The translations under genes and the position numbers were made by a program. A stretch of 64,000 nt of DNA from Panicum virgatum. Taxonomy: Eukaryota > Streptophyta > Magnoliopsida > Poales > Poaceae. Location of the stretch: NCBI RefSeq assembly GCF_016808335.1, contig NC_053153.1:19727033-19791032 (forward strand), in the 5' to 3' direction. Below the pieces are notes generated by a model. That model was not told the DNA's origin and did no database searches. It saw only the letters and a list, made by a program, of their open reading frames with translations. How positions within the stretch are numbered: the stretch's first letter is position 1; each line of letters opens with the position of its first letter. Of the stretch, positions 24,434 through 36,386 are shown in pieces.

Positions 24434-24438
24434 ACGAT

Positions 24439-24910
24439 CCACTATGGCATCCCTCGACTCTGGAAGCCATGTCTCCTAGGACACATACCGAAGTCTCTTG
24501 ACCTTGGGCCCTGGTATCCCTCTCACATCAAGAAGGTGCACAATAGGAGGCTCTGCTGGTGTGTCATCTTCGGACTGATCCTCTGCACCACTGTCACTGC
24601 CTGTCTGCTGCTACTGAACACGAGCTCCTGGCCTCTAAGTAGCACCACCTTGGGTCCGAGGACCAGAAAGAGCAGGTGGTGAAGGCTGTGCTGTCTCAGA
24701 ACCACACGTATGCCCTGAGCGGTGTAGCGGTGGAGTGTACTCTGGCTCCCCTTGACCCTCTGCCTGGAATCCTCTGATCCGAATAGATCGCTGTGGCTGA
24801 TCAGAAGCATCTGCTGCAGCTATGGCTCGGTCCCATTTGCGTTCCTCACGAGTACGATTCTTCTTTGTCTTTTCAACTACCTTGCCCTTTCCCTTTCTAT
24901 CCCCTGCCAT
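24439..24910 (-). pseudogene. Athila-like ORF1 (gag-like), 5' part
   Basis: Minus-strand frame beginning with an ATG at 24910 and rich in Lys/Arg at the start (MAGDRKGKGKVVEKTKKN), then acidic (SDSGAEDQSEDDTPAEPP). In-frame stops occur at 24637-24635, about 24612 and about 24475. The phase continues across the removed insertion into 16128-14838 (reading DAIVDR then HFYTIMHASF), confirming that the two pieces are one ORF. The basic N-terminus resembles the start of Athila ORF1 proteins. The region upstream (24911-25260) has no coding feature I can support. Confidence 0.65.
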
Positions 24911-25259
24911 CTATCATAGAAATTTGGTGGAAGATAATAGAATTAAGATAGGAAATTACAATAGTACAAGATCATACACTAGAGGTGAGAAATTCCTAAG
25001 CAAAACATGGATAGATATGTGCCTAGCAGAGTAACTCTAGTGGATGAACTAACATGATAGCACACTGTTTTTTATTTTGAAAGGAAAGTACGAGTGTGTG
25101 CGTGTGAAGTGAATAGTGTAGGGCAAAAACATATGAATGTGAAGACATGTGTGCACAAAGTGAGAAAAGGAGGGTATGACACATGCTAGAGAAGATTGAG
25201 AACTTACCCCTGCAGATCAGAGAGAGAATCGTGAAGAAATCAACAAAATTTATCTTAGG

Positions 25260-25560
25260 GCGGCCGGGAAAGTGATGGAGGAGGAGGAGCCTCGGGCTCG
25301 GTTTAGCACGCGTGGAAGCAGGGCGGCCGTGTGCGGCGTGGGTGAGAGAAGCGCAGCGGCGAGGGTTGCGGTGGCGGCAGTGCTAGGGCGCGGCGGCGGC
25401 TAGGACCAGGGTGCGGTGGCATGGAACGGCGTGACGGTGGCGGCTAGGAGCGCGGCGACGGCGGCGGTGTCGAAGAGCGGCGCGGAGGCAGAGATGAGCG
25501 GGCGGCGGCGGAGGTGACGAGCGGACGATGGCACGGCGGTGAGAAAGAAAACAAGCGGGT
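25260..25560. other. GC-rich low-complexity block
   Basis: Dense in GGCGGCG/GCGGTGG words. Open frames here on the minus strand have the Ala/Arg/His-rich composition expected from such sequence and match nothing I recognise. Nothing else is visible between 24911 and 25637. Confidence 0.4.
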
Positions 25561-25636
25561 GGCGACATGACGACTGACAAGTGAGTCCCGCGGGAGGAAA
25601 AGAGTAAACAGATGCACAGGCCCGCAAGATCGTCAC

Positions 25637-26985
25637 CAGGTGAACCGATGGTCAAGAAGCAGATCATTGGTGTAAAGATCTGGTGCTACGTCGACTAGAT
25701 CTGAATGATTTGAAATCAGTCCATACAGAGTCACCGGTTGAACCGCTGACAACACAACTCTTTAACCGATAAGCATCAGTGCAATCGCCAGGGTATTATC
25801 CAGAGATGATGTTCCTGGTAGATCTCCATGTACCAGCACTGGAAGAACTGTAGCAAAGGCATCGGTACAAAAGGTACGCATCGGTTAGACCGATGGCCTT
25901 CGGAGTAAGCAACTGTGCATTACTCAGAGATGATGTGTTCACTGTGCTGCCAGGGTATCCGCATCGGATGAACCTATGCATTCAGAAGCACACCATAGGT
26001 TTAACCGGTGGTAAGGAAATTGCTTTGCTGAACTACCAACTCTACTTCTGATCCAAATTTTCACGAACCAAAGCCAAAACCACATAATTTGGACCATTTT
26101 TGATAGACATCCTCACCCCTCAACCACTAATACTAATAGATGCTCGCAAGCTTTTACATAACATATGCAAAAAAAAACAAAGCGGGGATAAACACAAGAT
26201 CCAAGAAATGTATGAACCATATGGCCTAAGAACATAGAGATTGAAACTTTAAGTTCGTTAGGACATGGTTCAATAGGCATGAAAGCGCAATATTTATCTT
26301 ATCACACTTGTTGAGTTGTCATTTCATATTGAGCATGAATATCATTCTCTAATGGTGATTTACTCCTTTGTGATGCCCCTAACGTGATGCAATGCTATGC
26401 AAGACAAGAATTTGAATATGAATGCACGCTATATGACAAGCAAAATGCATTGCAAAAATTTAAATCTATCTTGTCAAGTTTGAACCCTTGGCACAAAACT
26501 CGTAAGCATCGGTTAAACCGGTGAGTGGCATCGGTTAAATCGGACACACTTAGTGAAAACAGTAGCCGTTGAAAAACTGACACACTATGCAGGCTTGCGT
26601 CATTGCACCGATGCTTGCTCTGATGTGCATCGGTTAAACCGGTGCTGTAGGAGGTTTTGGTTATACCAAAACAGGCTCTCTGGGCAATAGTACGGTGCTT
26701 GTGCTGGTGCTTACCTTAGGACCATCGGTTAAACCGGTGCTGAAGCTGTGTTTCATTTCTCCAAAAACATGCTCTCTGGATAACCATACGGTCGTTGTAC
26801 CGATGCTTGTTTTGGTAGAATCAGTTAAACCGGTGATGCAATGATTTCTGACTTGATTCCATCTACCCAGCAATATTGAACCGATGCTTGGGCATAGGTT
26901 TATCCGATGGCTGTCGGTTGAACCGCCGTCGTGTCCTCGGTTGAACCGGTGCGGATGAATTTTCTTGTCGTCGGTTGAACCGCTG
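25637..26985. repeat. Dispersed array of CGGTTnAACCG-type motifs
   Basis: About 15 related copies, typically GCATCGGTTAAACCGGTG with variants, occur at for example 25733-25747, 25878-25895, 25996-26010, 26505-26523, 26529-26541, 26628-26645, 26723-26740, 26819-26837 and 26915-26985 (three in a row). The core CGGTTnAACCG is a near-palindrome. Spacing is irregular, so it is not a simple tandem repeat. It lies upstream, in transcription sense, of the Athila-like ORF1 and may be part of that element's LTR or leader. Confidence 0.8.
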
Positions 26986-27111
26986 AATTGTTTTTACTTT
27001 TACTACCTTACACTTGTTTGGTCAAAAGGGCACAGCGCCAATCAGATACCATGACTATCTATTATAAGTGTTTAAGTAGCTTTAATGATGAAGTTTGTTA
27101 ATTTTCTGCAG

Positions 27112-27677
27112 CAATACTGATCAATCGAAGCACCTGGAAACTGCTAGGATATTTGTCTTTGATAATTTAGTGGATTTTGTTAACTTGAGGTCTGAAAAAT
27201 ATTCTGAAAGCAGTCGTATTCCTACCATGGTGCGTACTTGTCTAGCATCCCTTTACATACTCATTTTATTGGCATCCGTGCACACAATACATATCTGAAT
27301 TATTTGTATTATTGTGATACGTACTCATTTTATTGTTATGATTACCCCAAACATTTCCCCGTGTATTGACATGTCTTTTTAGGTGCGGGTGTGTCTGTAT
27401 TATTTTTTGGGGGAATGTGAACGGCAGTATTATTAGAACTACCAAACAAGATGTTGACTCAACTACAACAGCTATGTATTTTTTTGGTAGCTCAATAATT
27501 GTAATCTTCTCATTTTTCAGATTTATCTCTTTACCTTTAGAACCCCTTCTCACTCTACGATTTATTGGCAGTATTTTACAACCTGTTTATGGCTGCATGC
27601 CTTATACCATGTTTCAACTTGCAGGAGATTGGCACTGCCAAAGAAGATGCATAGCGCAGGGACCTAACAATTAATAG
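27112..27677 (+). pseudogene. CCA-adding tRNA nucleotidyltransferase, two-exon fragment
   Basis: Exon 27112-27229 encodes a segment ending VDFVNLRSEKYSESSRIPTM, and exon 27625-27677 continues EIGTAKEDA, stop, RRDLTIN. Both match the conserved head-domain region of plant CCA tRNA nucleotidyltransferases, which add the CCA end to tRNAs (motif RRDLTIN). Exon edges have AG acceptors and GT donors (CTGCAG before 27112, GTGCGT after 27229, TTGCAG before 27625, GTAAGA after 27677), and the phase is kept. A TAG at 27652-27654 sits at the aromatic residue before RRDLTIN. No other exons are seen within 1 kb either side, so this is a captured or leftover gene fragment rather than a gene. Confidence 0.78.
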
Positions 27678-28396
27678 GTAAGACCTTGATATGACATTTT
27701 AAATGTTTGGTATTATGTCTAAAGCTATTATTTGATCGCTGAGGTCTTGATATGAGTTCACTATCATCTGGTCATTCTCTTCCTGATGGAAACGATGAGG
27801 TTTCAGTTATTAATAATGCAGCGCTGAGGAAGTTAAATTTTTTTTACAGACTTACAAGTAGTTTTGTGCTAAAACTATGGGCGCTCAAATATCATCTCAG
27901 GTCAGTTGATGACGATCAGGGTGACAGACACACAGTACACAAAATCATGTAGTCATTTCAGCTTTCATTTATGGCTCCCTGCAGTCTGTCAACTATGACG
28001 GGTGGCCACCTTCAATGCAGCGATCACAAAGCGATCACAACAGCAAGCAGTACAGCATGGCTCACCTGATTTGGAAGAGGGAGCCACATGTTCTGTTAGG
28101 AAATGTGACCTCAGCATAGGTTTAAATTGTGAAACTCTCTGACTTTTAAACAAGTGATCTAAGCATGATACGAGAGTGACCACGGATTGGAAGCAACTGC
28201 AGCAAGAAATTAAATACAACTGATAGTAGCACTAGCAGTAGCACTGCTACACATCCAAATCACTTTGCATCTAAAGAGGGCAAATGATAGACCTTTGGTA
28301 TAGGTAACTTAGATTCCATGTCTAGCCTCTTCCAGATGCAGCAGTCCTCAAATACTTGCGCCAAGCAGTGGGGAAAGTTGGAGAACTTATGCAACA

Positions 28397-29109
28397 TCAG
28401 TTGGATATAGTCCTGCCACTCCATTTCCTTGTTCGCGAAGCTCTTCTAATGATCACCCTTCTTGTCATAAGCCTCTTCTTTACCTCAACTGACTCGTCCT
28501 CAATGGGATGAGATGTGCAATAGCGATGCACATCCAAGACTCCAGCTTCCTTATTAGGATTCTTGGGGATCACAATGCCTGCAGAAGTGGTGTATGTTGG
28601 AGAATTTGCATTGCTTGCCTGAAAACCGCCAGCAACATACAACTTCTTAAATAAACTCTTCAACTGACCTCACTCGCCTTTGGTAAGGGCCTTAGAGTTC
28701 ATTGACGAGCCCGCAGTTGGCAGGCCAAGCAATCCAGGGACAGTAATAGATTTTAGTTTGTGTATTCCCAGCCAGCTCTTGACAATATCATCATTAAGGC
28801 ATGTATAAAAGTAATTCGAACTGAGCATCCTATGAAGCTGAAGTATTGCATCATGGGATTCCATATCTTCATCAAGAGCTGGCATTTCCCTCCTTATGAC
28901 TCTCCATCCCTGCAGATACAGTGCTGCAATCCCTTCAAGAGAAAGAAACTCTGGATGATAGATGATCATGTGGTCAGGTACATCAGGATCTCTTGTACAC
29001 TTCATTAACTCCTGCATTCCCTGAGGGAGCATCCCAAAAGATGTGCCACACACTTCAGAGATCTGGTCAGTTAAGAAGTCCATGAATCCTGAGTAAGACA
29101 TGGGATACT
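28397..29109 (-). pseudogene. Unrecognised ORF, 3' part, interrupted by copia insertion
   Basis: Minus-strand frame from 29109 to 28397, with one in-frame TGA at 28672-28670. The sequence looks like a real globular protein (balanced composition, segments such as YHPEFLSLEGIAALYLQGW and YTCLNDDIVKSWLGIHKL), but I do not recognise a family. Removing the copia element and one ATACT copy joins it in frame to 36728-36387 (TIPEKY then PMSYSGFMDF). Combined it would span about 350 codons. The upstream exons and the true ends are unknown. It could be a low-copy grass gene or a captured gene fragment, given the CCA-enzyme relic next door. Confidence 0.55.
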
Positions 29110-29598
29110 TGTTGGTGATATGCCCAAGAGCCCATCATCACAATACGGTTTAAAGGCCCAAGTGGATATTGATCCAAGAGGGATTAGGGTTACTAATGGG
29201 CCTATGAGATAGAAGCCCATTAGTACGCCCTATATATATGAGGGAGGGGCTAGGGGGGCGATGACCTGAGCCGCGCCACCTCCCTAGCCGCCACCCCTCC
29301 CTCTCTCTCGGCCGCCGCCCTTGCCGTGCGTGCGGTGCTAGCACACCGACGCCCGGCGTTTCATCCCCGTACGTGTGGACTCCGTGGAGGCGCTGCTGCG
29401 ACTGCTGCGCTGATCGGCTGCTGGGATCAAGTACGAGGAGCTCGGTTCGTGGGACGTGATCGACTACTTCCTCTACATCGACGCGCGACTTTTTCCGCTG
29501 CGCTGCGCGTTTAGTGGTAACGATCTATGATCTTCTACTCGCAAGTATCTTGGGTTTATGCGGTAGTGATGCTAGCGTAGCCTACCCGTTTCCCTACA
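29110..29598 (+). repeat. 5' LTR of the copia element
   Basis: TGTTGGTGATATG...TTTCCCTACA, 489 bp. A TATA-like CCCTATATATATGAG lies at about 29227-29241. The middle is GC-rich. Confidence 0.95.
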
Positions 29599-29599
29599 G

Positions 29600-29611
29600 T
29601 GGTATCAGAGC
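29600..29611 (+). other. Primer binding site (initiator tRNA-Met)
   Basis: TGGTATCAGAGC, one base after the LTR end; this is the standard site for plant copia elements. The leader from here to the ATG at 30967 is about 1.36 kb without any coding feature I can support. Confidence 0.93.
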
Positions 29612-30966
29612 CATCTTGCGTAGTTTTTGGTCTGGATCTTTTGCATATAGGTGATATGTTGTTGTAGTAGATTGGATCTATTACTTTTGCACGGTTTGAT
29701 TAGATCAATTGGTCATAAGGGGTTAAAACTGGAGCGAGTTGACTGCGCGGCATGTGACAAAAGATTAGTTTGTGTTCTTTCTCTGTTATGCATACGACAT
29801 GTCCCTACCGGCTGGAATCACCATCGGGACTAACTGTGTGCATAGTCAGTATATTGAACCAACAGATCAAGGTCATGTGTAGATGCAGTCTTCTCAAGTG
29901 CAAAGTTTGCACGGTCAAGGTGATTGACCTAGTGAAAATTGAGGCATTATGAATGGCTTGGATTTGAGGTGATGCGATCACTTTGATGAGATTTTCATAG
30001 GGATTCCATAGATGCTTTCTCGCTGTAGCGGCTTCCCAAGCGCTACTTTGGTAGAACACGTCGTACGCCTAACTTGTTTTTGCAGGGTGTGATGTGAATG
30101 GTATGGCCTCAATGTCATGTGATGATGTATGTGATGATTTGTGCGGCCTACGTGTCGCAAGTTAACACAACCGGGTTGAGGTTGCACCATTATTGTATAA
30201 CGACCTGCGTGTCGACTTGTGATGTTTGAATCCTCATGTAATTATTTCACTAGCTATTAGATGTAGTAGCTTAGTATCTTTTCATGGAGGTTTCAATCAT
30301 GATGGCGATGATGATCACCACAAGACAGGACGGATGGCAATGGAGGTCACCTTGGAGCCATGGCGATGGAGCCCATTGTGATGCAAGAGGCCATACTATT
30401 CACAATATAATATGATTATATGCCTATGATATTTATTTTCCTGTCATACTATTCTTTCATGCTTTTACATATGGTGGATGCTTTAATCATGATAGAATAG
30501 CTTCCCTCAGAAAAGTTTGAGTTTTTGATGCCTTTTACCAATAGCTGCACCTATAAATTTTGATCGTTGTGTGGTAGGTTTACCAAAGTAGAGTACCCTC
30601 AGCTATCACTTTTGTATAGGGTGGATGTCGGACATTCACAAGCATAGTATTGGTTTACTCAGCAAAGTTATCAAAACAGTTTTGGGCTTTAAGGCATAGG
30701 GTTGGGGCCGGGGCATTGGATGCCACCCAACAAACAAGAGTCGCATAGAGATGTGATTAGTAATTTGTTACTTACCTGTATCACTACTTTTCTAGCCGTG
30801 ATGCTAAAGCTCACTAGAATTTTAGTGATTATGGATCTTGAACCACTATATGTCATTAGAGGGAAGATGACTTTGATATAGTAGGTTGTCTTTTGTTAAA
30901 TCAGTTAATGAAAGTCTTTACATAAACTTAGTGCTGAAATCTTGCTTTACTTTAATGTTGTAGATC

Positions 30967-33900
30967 ATGTCTGCCAGTAACAATTCCGCTTTCAATTTGC
31001 GTTCTGTTCTTGAGAAAGAAAAGTTGAATGGAACAAACTTTATTGATTGGTACCGCAACCTGAGAATTGTTCTCAGGCAAGAGAAAAAGGAGTATGTTCT
31101 TGAGCAGCCATATCCTGATGATCTCCCTGACAATGCAACTGCTGCTGATCGCAGAGCTTATGAGAAGCACTGCAATGACTCACTTGATGTCAGCTGTCTG
31201 ATGCTTGCCACCATGTCCCCTGATCTGCAGAAGCAGTATGAGCATGCGGATGCTCATACCATGATCGAGGGGCTGCGTGGGATGTTTCAGAACCAAGCCA
31301 GGACTGAGAGGTTCAATATCTCAAAGTCCTTGTTTGCGTGCAAGCTGGCAGAAGGTAGCCCAGTCAGTCCTCATGTGATCAAAATGATTGGTTACATTGA
31401 GACTTTGGATAGACTTGGTTCTGAACTTCACCAAGACTTGGCTACTGATGTTATTCTCCAGTCGCTCCCGGCGAGCTATGAGCCTTTTATCATGAACTTT
31501 CAGATGAATGGCTTGGATAAAACATTGAGTGAGTTGCATAGGATGCTAAAAACAGCAGAGGAGAGCATTAAGAAGAATCCCAATCATGTGATGATGATTC
31601 AGAAGGGGAACAAAAAGAGGAAGCGTTGGACGCCTCCTAATCCCAAAGGTAAAGGCAAGGAAAAGAGTTCCGGTGGTGAGTCCTCGGGCTCTAAGCTAAA
31701 GCCAGCACCTAAGGCCAAATCTGGCCCTACTTCTGAAGATGAATGCTTCCACTGTCATGAAAAGGGACATTGGTCTAGGAACTGCAAGAAGTACTTGGAA
31801 GAAAAGAAGAAGAAGAAGGGAAGTGAGACTTCCACTTCAGGTATAAATGTTATAGAAATAAATATTGCATTATCTTCTAGTGAATCATGGGTATTTGATA
31901 CTGGATCGATGATTCACACTTGCAAATCGTTGCAGGGTCTAAGTGAGACTAGAAGATTTGCAAGAGGCGAGTTGGACGTTCGGGTCGGCAATGGCGCAAA
32001 GGTTGCGGTGTTGGCGGTCGGCACCTACCACTTGTCTCTACCCTCCGGATTAGTTTTGAAATTAAATAATTGTTATTGCATTCCTGCTTTGAGCAAGAAC
32101 ATTATTTCTTCTTCATGTTTGGAAGAAGTTGGTGATTTTAAGATTGTAATTGAGAACAAACGTTGTTCTATCTTTTGCAATGGTATTTTTTATGCTCATT
32201 GTCCATTGGTGAATGGATTATATGTTCTTGATCTTGAGGATAAATCTGTCTGTAACATTAATACTAAGAGGCTTAGACCAAATGATTTGAATCCCACTTT
32301 TATTTGGCATTGTCGCTTAGGTCATATAAATGAGAAGCGCATTGAACAACTCCATAAAGATGGATTGTTAAGCTCATTTGATTTTGAATCATTTGACACA
32401 TGTGAGTCTTGTTTGCTTGGAAAGATGACCAAAGCGCCTTTCACTGGTCAGAGTGAGAGGGCGAGTGACTTGTTGGGACTTGTACATACCGATGTATGTG
32501 GACCAATGAGCTCAATAGCCAGAGGTGGTTTTCAGTACTTCATTACTTTCACTGATGACTTTAGTAGATATGGCTATATCTACTTAATGAGGCACAAGTC
32601 TGAATCGTTTGAAAAGTTCAAAGAATTTCAGAATGAAGTACAAAATCAATTAGGCAAGACAATTAAATTTCTGCGATCTGATCGTGGAGGAGAATATTTG
32701 AGCCTTGAATTTGGTGATCATTTGAAGCAATGTGGAATTATTCCGCAGCTAACTCCGCCCGGAACGCCTCAATGGAATGGGGTATCCGAACGGAGGAACC
32801 GAACCTTGTTGGACATGGTTAGGTCCATGATGAGCCAAGCTGATCTTCCATTGTCATTTTGGGGTTATGCTCTTGAAACTGCTGCGTTCACACTGAATAG
32901 GGTTCCAAGTAAGTCTGTTGAGAAGACACCATATGAGATATGGACTGGGAAGCGTCCCGGATTATCTTTTCTCAAAGTTTGGGGATGTGAGGCTTATGTC
33001 AAACGTTTGATGTCAGATAAGCTCACTCCAAAGTCAGACAAATGTTTCTTTGTGGGGTATCCTAGGGAAACCAAAGGATATTATTTTTACAATAAGGCGG
33101 AAGGCAAAGTGTTTATCGCTCGCAATGGTGTTTTCTTAGAAAAGGAGTTTCTCTCAAAAGGATTTAGTGGGAGCAAGGTGCAACTTGAAGAAATTCAGGA
33201 AACACCCAAAACTATTTCAGCACCCACTGAAGATCCACGGGATGTGCAAGATGTTGCACAACCCGTAGTTGAGGCATCAGCCCCACGAAGGTCTATAAGG
33301 GCACGTCGCGCAACTGACAAGCTCAACCTCCTTATTACGGAGGAGCGCCATGTATTATTGATGGAAAATGATGAGCCCTTGACCTACAAAGAAGCAATGA
33401 TGGGACCCGACTCCGACAAATGGCTTGAAGCCATGGAATCCGAGTTAAAATCCATGCATGATAATCAAGTTTGGAACTTGGTCGATCAAATTGACAGTGT
33501 GAGACCTGTCGACTGTAAGTGGATTTTTAAGAAAAAATTAGACATGGATGGAAATGTTCACATCTATAAGGCACGATTGGTGGCGAAAGGTTTCCGACAA
33601 ATTCAAGGTGTTGACTATGAGGAAACCTTTTCGCCCGTCGTAATGCTAAAGTCTGTTCGGATTCTCCTAGCAATTGCCGCATATTATGACTATGAGATAT
33701 GGCAAATGGATGTCAAAACCGCTTTCCTTAATGGACATCTAAGTGAGGATGTGTATATGACACAGCCTGAAGGTTTTGTCGATCCTAAAAATGCTGGGAA
33801 AATATGTAAGCTTCAGAGGTCCATCTATGGATTGAAGCAAGCATCTCGGAGTTGGAATATTCGTTTTGATGAAGTACTCAAAGGGTTTGGCTTCATCAAG

Positions 33901-34947
33901 AATAAAGATGAGCCTTGTGTTTACAAAAAGGCTAGTGGGAGCGCACTTGTGTTTCTGGTCCTATATGTGGATGACATATTACTGATCGGAAATAATATTC
34001 CAATGCTTGAAGCCGTTAAAAACTCATTGAAAAAGAGTTTTTCGATGAAGGATTTAGGAGAGTCGGCTTATATTTTGGGTATAAGGATCTATAGAGATAG
34101 ATCAAAAAGGCTAATTGGATTGAGCCAAGACACGTACATTGACAAGATATTGAATCGGTTCAATATGCAAGATTCCAAGAAAGGTTTCTTGCCAATGTCA
34201 CATGGCATTACTCTAAGCAAGAGTTAGTGTGCTACGACACCTGATGAGCAAAAGAGGATGAGTACGATTCCTTATGCTTCAGCCATAGGGTCGATCATGT
34301 ATGCTATGCTTTGCACGCGCCCAGATGTTTCCTTTGCTCTAAGTGTTACGAGCAGGTATCAGTCAGATTTCGGTGAACCTCACTAGACAATTGTAAAGAG
34401 TATCCTTAAGTACTTGAGAAGAACTAAGGATATGTTCCTAATATTTGGAGGCGAAGATGAGCTCCTTGTAAAGGGTTACACCGATGCTAGTTTTCAAACA
34501 GACAAAGATGACTCCAAATCGCAATCCGGTTTTGTTTTCTGCCTCAATGGTGGGGCAGTGAGCTGGAAGAGTTCCAAGCAAGATACGGTGGCTGATTCGA
34601 CGACAGAGGCCGAGTATATTGCAGCTTCCGAAGCTGCAAAAGAAGTTGTTTGGATCAGAAAGTTTGTTTCTGACTTGGGTGTTGTTCTTAGTGCGTCCAG
34701 TCCAGTGGACCTCTATTGTGATAATAGTGGTGCCGTTGCACTAGCAAAGGAGCCTAGAACAACTAAAAAGTCCAGACATATACTGCGAAAGTATCACCTC
34801 ATCCGTAACTTTGTTGAGAGAGGTGATGTGAAGGTTTGCAAGGTGCACACGGATTCAAACGTTGGTGATCCGTTGACGAAGCCTCTCCCACAACCAAAGC
34901 ATGAGGCGCACATGAGATCTATGGGTATTAGATACTTACATCAGTGA
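30967..34947 (+). pseudogene. Ty1-copia gag-pol polyprotein with two TAG codons
   Basis: A single frame of 1326 codons from the ATG at 30967 to TGA at 34945-34947. Gag occupies about residues 1-255, with a zinc knuckle CFHCHEKGHWSRNC at about 260-273. The protease Asp lies in FDTGS near residue 310. The integrase has the zinc-binding HCRLGH...CESCLLGK region and the catalytic core (HTDVCGP, RSDRGGEYL, WNGVSERRNRT). RT shows KARLVAKGF, MDVKTAFLNG and the catalytic YVDDILL. RNase H shows YTDASFQTD, TEAEYIA and LYCDNSGA. TAG codons at 34225-34227 (family Gln) and 34384-34386 (family Trp) interrupt the RT/RNase H junction; no frameshift exists. The first 1086 codons are open, covering gag through most of RT. 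The copia sublineage is not assigned. Confidence 0.95.
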
Positions 34948-35884
34948 TTCTAGTGTGCGTGGGAGATTTTGTGTCATGAGTATGTTTATGTAATGATAAA
35001 TAATTGTTATTTGTTCCATGGATGATTATTTTACATTGATTATCAAGTATGTGACTTGTTCGTGAAACTCTTTGTTGAAAATGATATGATTCTAAATTAT
35101 CCCTAGTTTATGTCGTTGTGTGGGACAACAACGACGTTGAGACTAGCACATGCATTAATTGATGATCATGTTTCACGGATCATGGATATGGAGATATCGG
35201 ATTAATGATGTGGACACATGTTGGTGAACATGGTGTTGGATTGACCCACTCCAAGACAATGTTGGGATTGTTATTTTGTATGTGCCATCAGTTGTTCTTG
35301 AGTGTTATACCTACTGAATCCTTAGACCTGAGATCGCCATTGTTTCTCACTGTGTGTAGTGGTGCATCTTGGGGCTACTAAACGCTACTCCGTGACTGGG
35401 TAGTTACAAAAGCAGCTTACAGGTATGTCATGAAACATGGAATGGGATGTGAGCGGATCAAGATGGAATTTGCCCCTCCTAGATAACGAGAGAGATATCT
35501 CTGGGCCCCTCGAGATAGTTGGATTTGAAAGTGCATGGCCATGCCAAAGTGATTAAAGAGTTAATCATGATGACTAAAGGTTAGTTATGAATAGAATCCA
35601 CTATTAGATCGAGAGAATGGTCGAGCTATCACAAAGGTGGCACGCATCTCGCTTTGAGCTTGACTGGTATCGTGTGGCAAAGGGATCGGTGTATGAGTAT
35701 ATCTATGGTTCGGCCGATATGATCTTTATGTGTATTTGTGAGTCACTATGCCCTGCTAGGTGCCGCTATTGACTTGTGATTCGGAAATGATTTCCGATCA
35801 CGACCACCTACACATGAACCTAATGGGTCACACACTTTAGGGGTTTGGAATGTTGGAAAGCTTGCATGTATGATTGTCTCTAGT

Positions 35885-35897
35885 GCAAGTGGAAGAT
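35885..35897 (+). other. Polypurine tract of the copia element
   Basis: GCAAGTGGAAGAT lies directly before the 3' LTR start at 35898. The sequence between the polyprotein stop (34947) and this tract is about 0.94 kb and noncoding. Confidence 0.75.
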
Positions 35898-36386
35898 TGT
35901 TGGTGATATGCCCAAGAGCCCATCATCACAATACGGTTTAAAGGCCCAAGTGGATATTGATCCAAGAGGGATTAGGGTTACTAATGGGCCTATGAGATAG
36001 AAGCCCATTAGTACGCCCTATATATATGAGGGAGGGGCTAGGGGGGCGATGACCTGAGCCGCGCCACCTCCCTAGCCGCCGCCCCTCCCTCTCTCTCGGC
36101 CGCCGCCCTTGCCGTGCGTGCGGTGCTAGCACACCGACGCCCGGCGTTTCATCCCCGTACGTGTGGACTCCGTGGAGGCGCTGCTGCGACTGCTGCGCTG
36201 ATCGGCTGCTGGGATCAAGTACGAGGAGCTCGGTTCGTGGGACGTGATCGACTACTTCCTCTACATCGACGCGCGACTTCTTCCGCTGCGCTGCGCGTTT
36301 AGTGGTAACGATCTATGATCTTCTACTCGCAAGTATCTTGGGTTTATGCGGTAGTGATGCTAGCGTAGCCTACCCGTTTCCCTACA
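35898..36386 (+). repeat. 3' LTR of the copia element
   Basis: 489 bp, same ends as the left copy; two substitutions noticed against 29110-29598. Confidence 0.95.

Larger units (their letters stand above)
29110..36386 (+). mobile_element. Ty1-copia LTR retrotransposon, structurally complete
   Basis: Two 489-bp LTRs (29110-29598 and 35898-36386), a perfect 5-bp duplication ATACT (29105-29109 and 36387-36391), an initiator-Met primer site, a 1326-codon gag-pol frame and a polypurine tract. I noticed only two LTR differences (an A/G in the CCrCCCCT segment and a T/C in the CTTyTTCC segment), so the insertion is recent. The order PR-INT-RT-RH is diagnostic of copia. Two TAG codons break the polyprotein, so the copy is probably not autonomous. 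It has split a minus-strand ORF. Confidence 0.95.

Noticed and set aside
27752..27952. Short frame after the CCA-enzyme exons
   Set aside because: It does not match the next exons of that gene and nothing else is recognisable.
30918..31170. Minus-strand frames over the copia start
   Set aside because: They are shadows of the gag frame on the other strand.
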